In this document: piece after piece, positions 11,232 to 19,770 of the stretch
Position numbering within the stretch: position 1 is the stretch's first letter
Layout of the letters: the number at the start of each line of letters is the position of its first letter
Assembly (NCBI RefSeq): GCF_028128615.1
Contig: NZ_AMDP01000002.1
Coordinates: forward strand, 248,001 to 312,000
Direction: 5' to 3'
Origin: Enterococcus sp. 5H
GTDB taxonomy: Bacteria > Bacillota > Bacilli > Lactobacillales > Enterococcaceae
DNA: 64,000 nt
Made by a program: the position numbers and the translations under genes
The notes under the pieces: model-generated
Told to the model about the DNA's origin: nothing
Database searches by the model: none
Seen by the model: only the letters and a program-made list of their open reading frames with translations

Positions 11232-11260
11232 ATTATACCCAATCCAAACGGGCATTGCAA
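11232..11260 (-). promoter_or_regulatory. Sigma-A promoter of rpsT
   Basis: On the minus strand, TTGCAA (11255-11260), a 17-base spacer and a perfect TATAAT (11232-11237). Confidence 0.85.
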
Positions 11261-11371
11261 TAAAAGATGACAAGTTTTTTTCCTTAACAGTAAAAATGCT
11301 CAAATCTCCAAGAAAAAAAGTTGATTCTTTAAGGATTTACATCGAAAAATAAATACATTTTATAAAAAATA

Positions 11372-11380
11372 TGTTATCAT
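11372..11380 (+). promoter_or_regulatory. Extended -10 promoter of the phosphate transporter operon
   Basis: TG-T-TATCAT lies 32 bases before the PiT start codon. The upstream 100 bases are AT-rich and show no convincing -35 box or Pho box. Confidence 0.5.
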
Positions 11381-11411
11381 AGCAGGGGAAAAATGAAATG
11401 GTGGTGTCAAT

Positions 11412-12425
11412 GTGAATATTGCTTTAATTGTAACCGTTACACTAGTGATGGGTGTTATTTTTGTTAATGGCTGGACAGATGCTCCGAATGCAATTGCAAC
11501 CGCTGTCTCAACACGTGTTCTAAAACCGAATGTTGCGATTGGAATGGCAGTTGTAATGAACTTTCTTGGTGCTTTGGTAATGACTTATTTTAATGCTCAG
11601 GTCGCTGAGACGATTAGTAATATCGTTAGTTTTGATGCACAGGGAAATGCTTCTCAGGTTGCTTTAGCAGCGGCATTATTTTCAATTGTCGTTTGGTCAG
11701 TAGCCGCTTGGTATTTTGGAATTCCAACAAGTGAGAGCCATGCGCTAATTGCCGGATTGACTGGTTCTGCGATGGCTTTAGGTGGTCTTGGTGCTGTTAA
11801 TGGTACTGAATGGACAAAAGTCCTTGTTGGGTTAGTTGTTTCCACTGTGATGGGGTTTGGTGGCGGATATCTTGCAACAAAATTAATTGTAATCCTTTTC
11901 AAAGGCGTGGCTAGGAGAACGGCCAATAAAGTTTTTACTTATGGTCAAGCATTTGGGGCGGGAGCAAATGCCTTTTTACATGGGGCTCAAGATGGTCAAA
12001 AATTTATGGGTGTATTTATGTTGGGGCTTTATTATAATAATTTGGCAGAAAAATCTGGCTCTGGTTTTATTATTCCAATTTGGGTGATGGTTCTTTGTTC
12101 TGTAACGATGGGATTTGGAACTTCTGTTGGAGGAATGAGAATCATTAAATCGGTTGGAATGGATATGGTAAAACTGGAACGTTATCAAGGGTTTGCAGCA
12201 GATTTAAGTACAGCTATCTGTTTATTTTTAGCTTCTATTTTTGGTATTCCTGTTTCAACGACACATACTAAAACGACGGCTATTATGGGTGTGGGCGCCT
12301 CCAAACGTGTATCTAGTGTTGACTGGAGAATAGTAAAAGAGATGCTGATTGCTTGGATTTTAACATTTCCTGGCTGTGGTATTATAGCTTTTGTGATGGC
12401 AAAATTATTCGTGGCATTATTTTAG
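11412..12425 (+). CDS. pit: PiT family inorganic phosphate transporter
   Basis: A 337-residue membrane carrier of the PiT family, which imports phosphate (often as metal-phosphate) driven by cation symport. Two copies of the family signature are visible: GWTDAPNAIATAVSTR near residue 20 and GANAFLHGAQDGQKFMGV near 180. About ten membrane segments are expected. The start is GTG 11412 after a GGTGG site; the overlapping ATG frame stops at once. The DUF47 gene 75 bases downstream is its usual accessory partner. Confidence 0.92.
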   Translation: MNIALIVTVTLVMGVIFVNGWTDAPNAIATAVSTRVLKPNVAIGMAVVMNFLGALVMTYFNAQVAETISNIVSFDAQGNASQVALAAALFSIVVWSVAAWYFGIPTSESHALIAGLTGSAMALGGLGAVNGTEWTKVLVGLVVSTVMGFGGGYLATKLIVILFKGVARRTANKVFTYGQAFGAGANAFLHGAQDGQKFMGVFMLGLYYNNLAEKSGSGFIIPIWVMVLCSVTMGFGTSVGGMRIIKSVGMDMVKLERYQGFAADLSTAICLFLASIFGIPVSTTHTKTTAIMGVGASKRVSSVDWRIVKEMLIAWILTFPGCGIIAFVMAKLFVALF

Positions 12426-12500
12426 AACTAATCAGGTTTTAGTAAAATGAAAATCACAAAAGATGGAACATCCAATTAATTGGTGAAGGGAAAGAATAAA

Positions 12501-13124
12501 ATGGCTAGAAAAAAACAGTTTGACTATTTTGGTGAGTTAGAGCATCTAGCAAAAAATGCTCATCAGGCAGCAGAAATTTTACAGATGATTACAATTGATT
12601 ATTCGCTTGAGCTGTTGGAAAATGAAGCTGAAAAAATTCATGAGCTAGAGCGTGAAGGGGATCAAATTGTTAAAAAAATCTTGAGTGAGCTATATATATC
12701 ATTTATCACACCGATTGATCGTGAAGATATTGTAGCAATTACAGAACGTTTGGATGATGTCTTAGATTCTGTGAACAGTATTGCGTATTTGTTAAGTAGT
12801 TTAGTTGTTCAAGAGCTAAAAGAAAATGCACTTATTTTTATCACATATGCTTTAGAAGCAACTGCAGGTGTTTTAACTGCTACCAAAGAATTTGCTAAAT
12901 TCAAAAATTCAAAAACCTTGCATTTAATGATGGATGAAGTCAGTGAGATAGAAGGCAAAGCGGATAAATTATATAGCGAATCATTGAAAGACTTATTTAC
13001 AAATGAGCAAAATCCCATTGAAGTAATCAGATGGAAAAATGTTTACGATCAGTTGGAAGAATTGTTGAATGCCAGTGAATCAGTTGTAGATGTAATTGGT
13101 GGTTTGGTAATTAAAAATACGTAA
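12501..13124 (+). CDS. DUF47 family PhoU-like accessory protein of PiT
   Basis: A 207-residue, all-helical cytosolic protein of the DUF47 (PF01865, PhoU-like) family. It contains the motif HELEREGDQIVKKI (about residues 43-56) and ends with EELLNASESVVDVIGGLV. Members are encoded next to PiT carriers and are thought to control their activity. ATG 12501 is chosen because it follows GAAGGGAAAG; an upstream TTG at 12480 would add seven unsupported residues. It is probably co-transcribed with pit. Confidence 0.9.
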   Translation: MARKKQFDYFGELEHLAKNAHQAAEILQMITIDYSLELLENEAEKIHELEREGDQIVKKILSELYISFITPIDREDIVAITERLDDVLDSVNSIAYLLSSLVVQELKENALIFITYALEATAGVLTATKEFAKFKNSKTLHLMMDEVSEIEGKADKLYSESLKDLFTNEQNPIEVIRWKNVYDQLEELLNASESVVDVIGGLVIKNT

Positions 13125-13141
13125 TTCAAGACAAAAGTGAT

Positions 13142-13185
13142 AGCAGGCTAAAGTCAACTAGGTTGATTAAGTCTGCTGCTTTTCC
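13142..13185 (+). terminator. Probable terminator after the DUF47 gene
   Basis: AGCAGGCT (13142-13149) pairs with AGTCTGCT (13170-13177) around a second stem (GTCAAC/GGTTGAT). GCTTTTCC follows; the T run is short. Confidence 0.6.
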
Positions 13186-13204
13186 TTAAATTGGAGGGAA
13201 TCAA

Positions 13205-13843
13205 ATGAATGAGATTCAATTGGACAAAATTAAAAAATTTACTGAATTAACGTTGGAAGAAGACCAAACAGGACATGGAATGGATCATATCAATCGAGTG
13301 GTAAAGTTAGCCGATCAAATTGCAGAAACAGAAAAATGCGATCGTTTTATCGTCCTAGCGGCTGCATATTTACATGATACAGTAGATGATAAGGTAGTTT
13401 CAGATTCGGTTGAAGCATATCATCAACTAAAAAAATTTTTAGAAGAAATTAATCTATCTAATCAACAAATTCGGGAAATTATTCAAATTATAAATAATCT
13501 TTCATTTAGCAAATCTTTAGATGGAACAGCAGAAGAACTTTCTATTGAAGGGCAAATTGTGCAAGATGCTGATCGTTTAGATGCGATAGGAGCAATAGGA
13601 ATTGCGCGGACGTTTTACTATGGTGGTTATAAAGGAAATCGCATGTATGATCCAGAAATTAAGCCGAGAGATTTACAATCAAAAGCAGAGTATAGAGAAG
13701 ATACAACAGTTATTAACCATTTTTATGAAAAACTACTTTTATTGAATAAGACATTAAATATAGCATATGCGAAAAAAATAGGAGCTAAACGTCAAAAATT
13801 TTTGGAACTTTTTCTAGATGAATTTTTAGAAGAGTGGGATTAA
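13205..13843 (+). CDS. HD-domain metal-dependent phosphohydrolase (YedJ-like)
   Basis: A 212-residue single-domain HD hydrolase. The metal ligands are visible as HGMDH (about 25-29), HDTVDDK (about 57-63) and DADRLDAIGAIGIART (about 122-137). The conserved GG-K-M-YDPE-KPR region after the last motif matches the YedJ/YpgQ subgroup, which acts on nucleotides or nucleotide-like phosphates. The physiological substrate is unknown. Start ATG 13205 follows TTGGAGGG. The gene stands alone between two hairpins. Confidence 0.85.
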   Translation: MNEIQLDKIKKFTELTLEEDQTGHGMDHINRVVKLADQIAETEKCDRFIVLAAAYLHDTVDDKVVSDSVEAYHQLKKFLEEINLSNQQIREIIQIINNLSFSKSLDGTAEELSIEGQIVQDADRLDAIGAIGIARTFYYGGYKGNRMYDPEIKPRDLQSKAEYREDTTVINHFYEKLLLLNKTLNIAYAKKIGAKRQKFLELFLDEFLEEWD

Positions 13844-13852
13844 ATTTATTTA

Positions 13853-13885
13853 GAGGCTGAGAAAAACGGGTATTTTCTCAACCTC
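13853..13885. other. Hairpin after the HD gene
   Basis: GAGGCTGAGAAAA pairs with TTTTCTCAACCTC with one mismatch, but no T run follows on either side. The left arm resembles the GAGGCTGAGACAAAA element at 22266. It may be a weak terminator remnant or repeat fragment. Confidence 0.5.
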
Positions 13886-13919
13886 GTAATATCAAATAGT
13901 AACTTTTAACTATTTATTA

Positions 13920-15836
13920 CTAAATAAATTTTGCGGTTTGTGGATGAGATGATTTCTTTTGTTTCACCTCATTAACAGGAATTGTTTTAAGCATCCTCAA
14001 ACCGTTTAAAATGACCAATATTGTGCTTCCTTCATGACCGATTACACCTAAAGGTAAATTAACGATTTGAAAGAAGTTAGAAAGAACTAAAAGTAGAATG
14101 ACGCCTGCAGAAAAGGCAATATTTTGACTAACAATGCGTTTTAATTTTTTTGAAAGCATATGGCTCATTTGTAGTTTTTCCAGATCATTTTGCATTAAAA
14201 TTACATCCGCAACATCCATTGCAATGTCCGTTCCTTCACCCATCGCAACTCCGATTGCAGCGTTAGCTAAAGCAGGTGCGTCATTTATGCCATCACCTAC
14301 CATTGCATTCACACCATATTTTTCTTTTTGCTCTTTGATAATTATTGTTTTTTCTTCCGGTAAGCAATCAGCATGGATTTCATCAATTTCTAGTTGTTCA
14401 GCTACAGCTTGGGCAGTTTGTTTATGGTCCCCTGTAATCATTGTAGTATGAATACCTACTTGTTTAAAATAGTGAATGCAATTTTTAGCTTCACTTTTCG
14501 GTACATCAAGCAAACCAAAATAGGCAATTATTTCCTGATCTTGGAATAAGTAAATAACCGTTTTTCCCTCTTTTTGAAGTTGTTCTATTTTGTCAATTTT
14601 TTGTTTATTCACGTCACTGTTTGAGACAAACGAGTTTTTACCGATTCGCCAAGTAATGCCGTTAACTGATGTTTCCATACCAAATCCTGTGATATTTTTT
14701 ACTTCAAGTTGTTCAGTTAAAGGTCTGACTTCAGCTTCAAACCGTTTTACAATTGCTTGTGCTAGAGGATGGGTAGATTGTCTTTCCATGGCCACTAAGA
14801 TATTTAACGCTTCAGACTGATTTTCTAAAAAGACAGCATCTGTTACCACTGGAAAACCCTTTGTTAATGTTCCTGTTTTATCAAAGGCAATGGCTTTTAA
14901 AGATGCTAGGTTTTCTAAGTAAACACCGCCCTTAAATAAGACGCCATTTTTAGCACCATTTGATATTGCGGCTAACGTAGCTGGTGTAGCAGAAGCAACT
15001 AAAGCACATGGTGACGCTACAACCAATAACACCATTCCTCGATAAAAACTTTCATTCCATGACCAGCCTAATAATAAATAAGGAAGCAAAATCATTAGAG
15101 GAATAGCGATTAAGACAATTTTTACATAAGTGCCTTCTAATTTTTCAATAAAACTGGCTGTTTGAGAGGGGGTGTTTTGTGCTTCATCAACTAAACGAAT
15201 GATTTTAGCAAAGAGCGTATCTTCACTATTTTTTGTCACCTTCATGGTAATTGCTTCACCTAGATTAATTGTACCGCTAAATAATTCATCACCTTGACCT
15301 TTTTCTACTGGGAGAGATTCACCAGTAAGCGCAGCTTCATCAATTGTTGAAACGCCAGTGACTAATTTTCCGTCAATTGGGATACTTGCGCCTTTAGGAA
15401 CTAAAACAAGATTTCCAATTTGTAATTTGTTAACAGAAATTTCTGTAGTCTTACCTTGTTCATCTAATAAAAAGGCCGTTTCAGGTTGTAAATTCATCAA
15501 GGCTGAAATTTCTTTTTTACTTTTATTTGTTGTGTATTCTTCAAGTGCGCCGCTCAGACAGAAAATGAATGTCAACATTGCGCCTTCAAACCAATTCCCA
15601 ATTATACAAGCGCCGATAGCGGCTAAAGCCATTAATAAATCGACATTTAAGTGTTTGTTTTCGAAGGTATCAAGCAGACCTTCTGTTGTTTGTTTCCATC
15701 CGCCGAATAAAATTGCCAAAACGAAGCTAACTGGATAAAATGCAAAGCCAATTTTTTCCAAAGTAAAACCGATAATCATAAATATTAAGCATAGGATCGT
15801 TGATAAAATAGCTTTTTTTTCTTTTGTAAGTTTCAT
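13920..15836 (-). CDS. pfeT: P1B4-type heavy-metal ATPase, probable ferrous iron exporter (PfeT/FrvA-like)
   Basis: A 638-residue P-type ATPase without an N-terminal metal-binding domain. The membrane ion motif is SPCALVAS, the phosphorylation site DKTGTLTKG, the hinge GDGINDAPA, and the late helix carries the HEGST motif. SPC plus HEGST marks subgroup P1B4. This includes Bacillus PfeT (formerly ZosA) and Listeria FrvA, which expel Fe(II). ATG 15836 is eight bases after GAGGAG; an upstream GTG overlaps that site. Fur-like boxes upstream support iron over zinc or cobalt, but specificity is inferred. Confidence 0.85.
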   Translation of the reverse strand: MKLTKEKKAILSTILCLIFMIIGFTLEKIGFAFYPVSFVLAILFGGWKQTTEGLLDTFENKHLNVDLLMALAAIGACIIGNWFEGAMLTFIFCLSGALEEYTTNKSKKEISALMNLQPETAFLLDEQGKTTEISVNKLQIGNLVLVPKGASIPIDGKLVTGVSTIDEAALTGESLPVEKGQGDELFSGTINLGEAITMKVTKNSEDTLFAKIIRLVDEAQNTPSQTASFIEKLEGTYVKIVLIAIPLMILLPYLLLGWSWNESFYRGMVLLVVASPCALVASATPATLAAISNGAKNGVLFKGGVYLENLASLKAIAFDKTGTLTKGFPVVTDAVFLENQSEALNILVAMERQSTHPLAQAIVKRFEAEVRPLTEQLEVKNITGFGMETSVNGITWRIGKNSFVSNSDVNKQKIDKIEQLQKEGKTVIYLFQDQEIIAYFGLLDVPKSEAKNCIHYFKQVGIHTTMITGDHKQTAQAVAEQLEIDEIHADCLPEEKTIIIKEQKEKYGVNAMVGDGINDAPALANAAIGVAMGEGTDIAMDVADVILMQNDLEKLQMSHMLSKKLKRIVSQNIAFSAGVILLLVLSNFFQIVNLPLGVIGHEGSTILVILNGLRMLKTIPVNEVKQKKSSHPQTAKFI

Positions 15837-15892
15837 TAAAATCACTCCTCATTTAGAGGATAACACAAATAAATTCTAATTGATAATGGAAT

Positions 15893-15922
15893 ATCTTAAT
15901 TGAGAACGATAGTGATTATCAA
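15893..15922 (-). promoter_or_regulatory. Promoter of the metal-efflux ATPase
   Basis: On the minus strand, TTGATA (15917-15922), an 18-base spacer and TAAGAT (15893-15898), about 57 bases before the start codon. A Fur-like box and one arm of a 15-bp inverted repeat overlap it. Confidence 0.6.
15907..15921. promoter_or_regulatory. Fur/PerR-like box over the pfeT promoter
   Basis: CGATAGTGATTATCA matches the 7-1-7 Fur consensus (TGATAAT-N-ATTATCA) at 12 of 14 positions and overlaps the -35 box and spacer. It also overlaps one arm of a perfect 15-bp inverted repeat (15873-15887 and 15915-15929, core ATTCTAATTGATAAT), whose TTAGAAT half-site recalls PerR boxes. Confidence 0.55.
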
Positions 15923-15986
15923 TTAGAATAACCTTGTTTTTCGGTATTTAATATTTTTTAAAGATTATATTAATTCTAATTAATAG

Positions 15987-16001
15987 TGATAATCATTATC
16001 A
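15987..16001. promoter_or_regulatory. Perfect Fur box upstream of pfeT
   Basis: TGATAATCATTATCA is an exact 7-1-7 Fur box. It lies about 65 bp upstream of the -35 element, a position suited to activation rather than blocking. Confidence 0.75.
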
Positions 16002-16011
16002 ATAAAATCTA

Positions 16012-16054
16012 CAAAAAAAACTAAGACAAAAGAAGATAATTTTTGTCTTAGTTT
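16012..16054 (-). terminator. Terminator of uppP (minus strand)
   Basis: AAACTAAGACAAAA and TTTTGTCTTAGTTT form perfect 14-bp arms; read on the minus strand, the stem is followed by eight T. It separates uppP from the pfeT control region. Confidence 0.9.
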
Positions 16055-16061
16055 ATAAAGA

Positions 16062-16892
16062 TTATGAGAATAGCCAATAACTAATAAGTAGAACACCAAG
16101 CACGATTCGATACCAGCCGAAAGCAGTAAAATCGTTTCGCTTCAAATAATTTAGCAAGAACTTAATTACAATAATCGAAACAACAAATGCCACAATCGAT
16201 CCAGTTAATAAAACTAAGATTTCACTAAAACCAAATGAATTCCCTTTAAGTAAAAATTTTCCGATTTTAAGAAAACTTGCGCCAAACATGACTGGAATAC
16301 CAAGGAAAAAAGAAAATTCTGTTGCGACAAAACGAGATGCACCAATAATAATTGCGCCTAAAATAGTAGCACCTGAACGTGAAGTACCAGGAATTAACGA
16401 CAGGACTTGGAAAAAACCAACAACAGCCGCAGCCTTATAAGTAAAATCTCTTAAGTCGGAACATTTTGGTTTCCGATGTTTATTTCTTTTTTCAATAACT
16501 ATAAATGCAATTCCGTAGACAATTAGCATCAATGATACAGTAAAGAAATTATGAAATTTCGCTTCAAGCCAGTCGTCTAATAAAATCCCGATGATTCCCG
16601 CGGGTACACAAGCGACTACGACTTTTGACCAAAGAATCCAAGTATCTTTTTTTTCAGTCTCATTTTTTTGAGGTGAAAAAGGATTTAGTTTGTGAAAGTA
16701 TAGTACTACAACAGCCATGATAGCGCCAAGTTGAATAACAACGTTGAACATTTCCATGAAGTCTTTACTAAGGTTCATCTTGATAAATTCATCAACTAAA
16801 ATTAAATGCCCCGTACTACTGATTGGAAGCCATTCAGTCACTCCTTCAATAATTCCTAGAATAATTGCTTTCCATAAATTTGATAAAAGCAT
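16062..16892 (-). CDS. uppP: Undecaprenyl-diphosphatase UppP (BacA)
   Basis: This membrane phosphatase makes undecaprenyl phosphate from the diphosphate, recycling the lipid carrier of cell-wall synthesis and giving bacitracin tolerance. The 276-residue protein shows both active-site motifs: [15 protein letters not shown] (about 16-30) and PGTSRSGAT (about 168-176). About eight membrane helices are expected. The start follows GGAAAGGG. It has its own promoter and terminator. uppS, which makes the carrier, is at the far end of this window. Confidence 0.97.
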   Translation of the reverse strand: MLLSNLWKAIILGIIEGVTEWLPISSTGHLILVDEFIKMNLSKDFMEMFNVVIQLGAIMAVVVLYFHKLNPFSPQKNETEKKDTWILWSKVVVACVPAGIIGILLDDWLEAKFHNFFTVSLMLIVYGIAFIVIEKRNKHRKPKCSDLRDFTYKAAAVVGFFQVLSLIPGTSRSGATILGAIIIGASRFVATEFSFFLGIPVMFGASFLKIGKFLLKGNSFGFSEILVLLTGSIVAFVVSIIVIKFLLNYLKRNDFTAFGWYRIVLGVLLISYWLFS

Positions 16893-16932
16893 AGGTTCAA
16901 CCCTTTCCAGCTTAAATTAGTAAATCACTAAT

Positions 16933-16961
16933 AGTATACCTTTTAGGCGAAGAAAAACCAA
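16933..16961 (-). promoter_or_regulatory. Promoter of uppP
   Basis: On the minus strand, TTGGTT (16956-16961), a 17-base spacer and TATACT (16933-16938), about 40 bases before the start codon. Confidence 0.75.
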
Positions 16962-17000
16962 CTAACATTTTAGCGCAAAAATAAAAACTTAGATTGATAG

Positions 17001-17029
17001 TTGTAATTATTCTAAGAATTTTCTATACT
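17001..17029 (+). promoter_or_regulatory. Promoter of the PTS EIIA gene
   Basis: TTGTAA, a 17-base spacer and TATACT, 35 bases before the start codon. Confidence 0.75.
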
Positions 17030-17064
17030 GTTACTATTCATGTGTAAATGGAGGAGAAGAAGAA

Positions 17065-17556
17065 ATGTTTGGATTTTTAAAAAAGAAAGAACCAGTTCAG
17101 TTAAATAATCATTTATATGCTGTGGCAACGGGAAATCTAATTCCAATCACTGAAGTCAATGATCCAGTGTTTTCACAAAAAATGATGGGTGACGGTTTTG
17201 CTGTCATTCCTCAATCGGGAGAAATATATTCACCCATCGACGGAGAAGTACTAAGCGTTTTCCAAACAAAACATGCGATTGGGATGAAAATGACCAATGG
17301 GGCAGAAGTCTTGCTTCATATGGGAATCGATACGGTCGAGTTAAATGGAGAACCTTTTTCAATCAAAGTCAGCGAAGGCTCAAAAGTTACACAGGGAACT
17401 CAGGTCGCAAATGTTGATCTGGATTCAATTATTGCTGCAGGTAAGGCAGTAGACATGGTCGTTGTCATTACAAATATGGATGTAGTCAAAAAATTTGATT
17501 TAACTAAAACCGGACAAGTAACTTTAGGTGATGAAGTTGGTATGGTTGAAGTATAA
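17065..17556 (+). CDS. Glucose-type PTS EIIA protein, probable phosphodonor for MurP
   Basis: A 163-residue soluble EIIA of the glucose (Crr) family. It accepts phosphate from HPr on the histidine in EVLLHMGIDTVELNG (about residue 91) and passes it to an EIIB. The GFAVIPQSGEIYSPIDGEV region is the typical beta-sandwich start. The downstream murP encodes only EIIB and EIIC, so this protein is a likely partner, though it has its own promoter and terminator and may serve other permeases. ATG 17065 follows GGAGGAG. Confidence 0.9.
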   Translation: MFGFLKKKEPVQLNNHLYAVATGNLIPITEVNDPVFSQKMMGDGFAVIPQSGEIYSPIDGEVLSVFQTKHAIGMKMTNGAEVLLHMGIDTVELNGEPFSIKVSEGSKVTQGTQVANVDLDSIIAAGKAVDMVVVITNMDVVKKFDLTKTGQVTLGDEVGMVEV

Positions 17557-17588
17557 AGCTAATTTTTATTAGATCATTAATAGTATCC

Positions 17589-17620
17589 GCTGTAACAGAA
17601 GAGATTGTTTCTGTCACAGC
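17589..17620. other. Hairpin in the EIIA-mupG gap
   Basis: GCTGTAACAGAA pairs with TTCTGTCACAGC (one mismatch) around an eight-base loop. No T run follows; the true terminator is the next hairpin. Confidence 0.5.
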
Positions 17621-17635
17621 TGTTTATTCGGATAT

Positions 17636-17687
17636 AGTGTGTGAAGCAAAACTTGATTTTAGTTTTGTCTCGCACACTTATTTTTTT
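17636..17687 (+). terminator. Terminator after the EIIA gene, repeat-family type
   Basis: An 18-bp imperfect stem with the AGCAAAACT / AGTTTTGTCT core is followed by seven T. The hairpin and its upstream flank (TTATTCGGAT at 17624) closely resemble the terminator at 22384-22443. Confidence 0.85.
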
Positions 17688-17697
17688 ATCGTAATAA

Positions 17698-17712
17698 TGA
17701 AAAATAATTTCA
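17698..17712. promoter_or_regulatory. Upstream MurR operator candidate
   Basis: TGAAA-N5-TTTCA, the same half-sites as the site at 17740-17754, with centres exactly 42 bp apart (four helical turns). This suggests cooperative binding by the RpiR-type regulator MurR. Confidence 0.5.
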
Positions 17713-17738
17713 AATAAGATATTATATAATAATTTATG

Positions 17739-17767
17739 TTGAAATATTATTTCATAAAAGCTATAAT
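17739..17767 (+). promoter_or_regulatory. Promoter of mupG-murQ-murP with overlapping operator
   Basis: TTGAAA, a 17-base spacer and a perfect TATAAT. The perfect palindrome TGAAATATTATTTCA (17740-17754) covers the -35 box and most of the spacer, so a bound repressor would exclude RNA polymerase. Confidence 0.8.
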
Positions 17768-17796
17768 AAGTTCGTATTAGGAAGGAGTCGTTGGGA

Positions 17797-18861
17797 ATGT
17801 ATGGTATTTCAGTTTTTTTAGGAGAAGAAATTACGAACCAGACACGGAATTATATTCAAAAAATGCAGCAAATAGGATTTGAAGGGATTTTCACTTCTTT
17901 GCATATTCCGGAAGATGATGCCAGCCTTTATGCAGAAAGATTAAAGGAACTCGGCCGTATTGCTAAAGTAAATCAAATGAAATTGATGGTAGACATTTCT
18001 GGAGAGGCATTGATGCGAGCTGGTTTTTCTTTTGAGGATTTAGATGAAATCATAGCAATTGGCGTAACTGGGTTACGTATGGATTATGCGATTTCAAATC
18101 AAAAAATAGCAGAAGCTTCTCGAATAATAGAAATAGGATTGAATGCAAGTACCATTACTGAAAAAGATGTAGCAGAGTTGAACTATTATAAGGCTGATTT
18201 TACTAACTTTCAGGCTTGGCATAATTATTATCCTCGACCAGAAACTGGTTTATCCAGTCAGTTCTTTAATAGTAAAAATAGTTGGCTTAAAGAAGTTGGG
18301 TTTCAAGTTTTTGCTTTTATTCCTGGTAATGGTGAATTAAGAGGTCCACTTGGTGAAGGATTGCCTACGCTTGAAAAACATCGATATACAAATCCATTAG
18401 CAGCAGCAATTGAACTAAAAGAAGATTTTGACATTGATGGTATTTATATTGGTGATCCAAGGATTTCTGAAAGAACAAGACTTCAATTTGAAGAATACAA
18501 TCATAAAAAATTAATTTTAATGGAAGTAGCAGATGTTGGTAGTGACTATTACGAGCTGATTTTAGGTGATCATACGAATCGTCAAGATGAAGCCAGAGAT
18601 GTTTTACGCAGTGCAGATGCCCGATTTAGAGACAGAGTAACTATTATTCCAGAGAGAGCGCAATCTCGAAATTTGGGTAGCGTCACAGTAGATAATGAAT
18701 TATATGGTCGGTACATGGGAGAAATTCAAGTTGCTTTGAAAGAACTGCCAGCTGATAAAAAAGTCAATGTAGCAGCCAAAATAGTTAAAGATGATCGCTC
18801 TTTATTGAATGTGATAAAAGCAGGATCAGCCTTTAAATTGATAGAGAAGGGAAATTTATAA
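17797..18861 (+). CDS. mupG: 6-phospho-N-acetylmuramidase MupG (DUF871)
   Basis: MupG cleaves MurNAc-6-phosphate-GlcNAc, the product of import by MurP, into MurNAc-6-phosphate and GlcNAc in the cytosol. The 354-residue TIM-barrel protein begins [12 protein letters not shown] and contains FHNYYPRP-like ([11 protein letters not shown]) and [10 protein letters not shown] segments typical of the family. I choose ATG 17797, nine bases after AAGGAG; TTG 17791 is too close to that site. murQ follows by one base, and the order mupG-murQ-murP-murR matches Staphylococcus aureus. Confidence 0.93.
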   Translation: MYGISVFLGEEITNQTRNYIQKMQQIGFEGIFTSLHIPEDDASLYAERLKELGRIAKVNQMKLMVDISGEALMRAGFSFEDLDEIIAIGVTGLRMDYAISNQKIAEASRIIEIGLNASTITEKDVAELNYYKADFTNFQAWHNYYPRPETGLSSQFFNSKNSWLKEVGFQVFAFIPGNGELRGPLGEGLPTLEKHRYTNPLAAAIELKEDFDIDGIYIGDPRISERTRLQFEEYNHKKLILMEVADVGSDYYELILGDHTNRQDEARDVLRSADARFRDRVTIIPERAQSRNLGSVTVDNELYGRYMGEIQVALKELPADKKVNVAAKIVKDDRSLLNVIKAGSAFKLIEKGNL

Positions 18862-18862
18862 T

Positions 18863-19750
18863 ATGAACTTAGACAAATTAACAACTGAACGAAGAAATCA
18901 AGAAACGATGAATTTAGATCAATTAACAGTAAAAGAAGCTTTAATTAAAATGAACCAAGAAGATCAAAAGGTTGCTGTTGCAGTAGAAGAAGCACTTCCG
19001 CAGATTGAACCAGTAGTGACTGCAATAATCAGCTCTTTTAATCAAGGTGGACGGTTAATTTATATGGGAGCGGGTACCAGTGGTCGTTTGGGTGTTTTAG
19101 ATGCTGCTGAATGTGTACCAACTTTCGGAGTTGAACCTGAAATGGTGCAAGGATTAATTGCAGGTGGTCAACAAGCGATGACTGTGGCAGTTGAAGGGGC
19201 TGAAGATTCTAAAGAGTTAGGCAAAGAAGATTTAGTCAAAATAAAATTAACAAATAAAGATGTTGTTGTAGGAATTGCAGCAAGTGGACGAACACCTTAT
19301 GTTATCGGTGGTTTAAAATATGCTGATTCTATCGGTGCGATTACTGCTTCTATTTCTTGTAATAAAGATGCTGAAATTAGTAAATATGCGCAATTTCCAA
19401 TTGAAGTTGATGCTGGACCTGAATTTTTAACAGGCTCAACAAGATTGAAATCCGGAACAGCACAAAAATTAATTTTGAATATGTTATCAACTATTTCAAT
19501 GATCGGTATTGGCAAAGTCTACAATAATTTGATGGTTGATGTGAAACCGACAAATGAAAAGCTAGTTGAACGCTCAAAACGGATCATCATGGAAGCAACT
19601 AACTGCGATTATGATACTGCAGCAAAATACTTCGTAGCAGCCGATGAAAATGTAAAATTAGCAATTGTAATGTTACTGACAAATTCATCTAAAACAGAAG
19701 CAGCAGAAAAATTAATTGCGGGAAACCAATTTATAAAAAACACTATTTAA
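18863..19750 (+). CDS. murQ: N-acetylmuramic acid 6-phosphate etherase
   Basis: MurQ removes the lactyl group from MurNAc-6-phosphate, giving GlcNAc-6-phosphate and D-lactate. The 295-residue SIS-fold protein shows the sugar-phosphate loop GAGTSGRLG (69-77), the catalytic region VEGAEDS (about 110-116), and the late [13 protein letters not shown] segment. The start of the protein carries two similar MNLD-L-T stretches (residues 1-6 and 16-22); only the second fits the usual family N-terminus, so the first 15 residues may be extra. The ribosome site GAGAAGGG overlaps the end of mupG. Confidence 0.96.
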   Translation: MNLDKLTTERRNQETMNLDQLTVKEALIKMNQEDQKVAVAVEEALPQIEPVVTAIISSFNQGGRLIYMGAGTSGRLGVLDAAECVPTFGVEPEMVQGLIAGGQQAMTVAVEGAEDSKELGKEDLVKIKLTNKDVVVGIAASGRTPYVIGGLKYADSIGAITASISCNKDAEISKYAQFPIEVDAGPEFLTGSTRLKSGTAQKLILNMLSTISMIGIGKVYNNLMVDVKPTNEKLVERSKRIIMEATNCDYDTAAKYFVAADENVKLAIVMLLTNSSKTEAAEKLIAGNQFIKNTI

Positions 19751-19770
19751 AAAATGAGGAGGAAATAGTT

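Noticed and set aside
11330-11371. Pho box before the PiT gene
   Set aside because: TTTACA-like words occur but without the regular 11-base repeat spacing of PhoP sites.
17768-17781. PurBox-like TACGAAC on the minus strand just before mupG
   Set aside because: A single copy with only 10 of 13 matches, and no functional link of mupG to purines.
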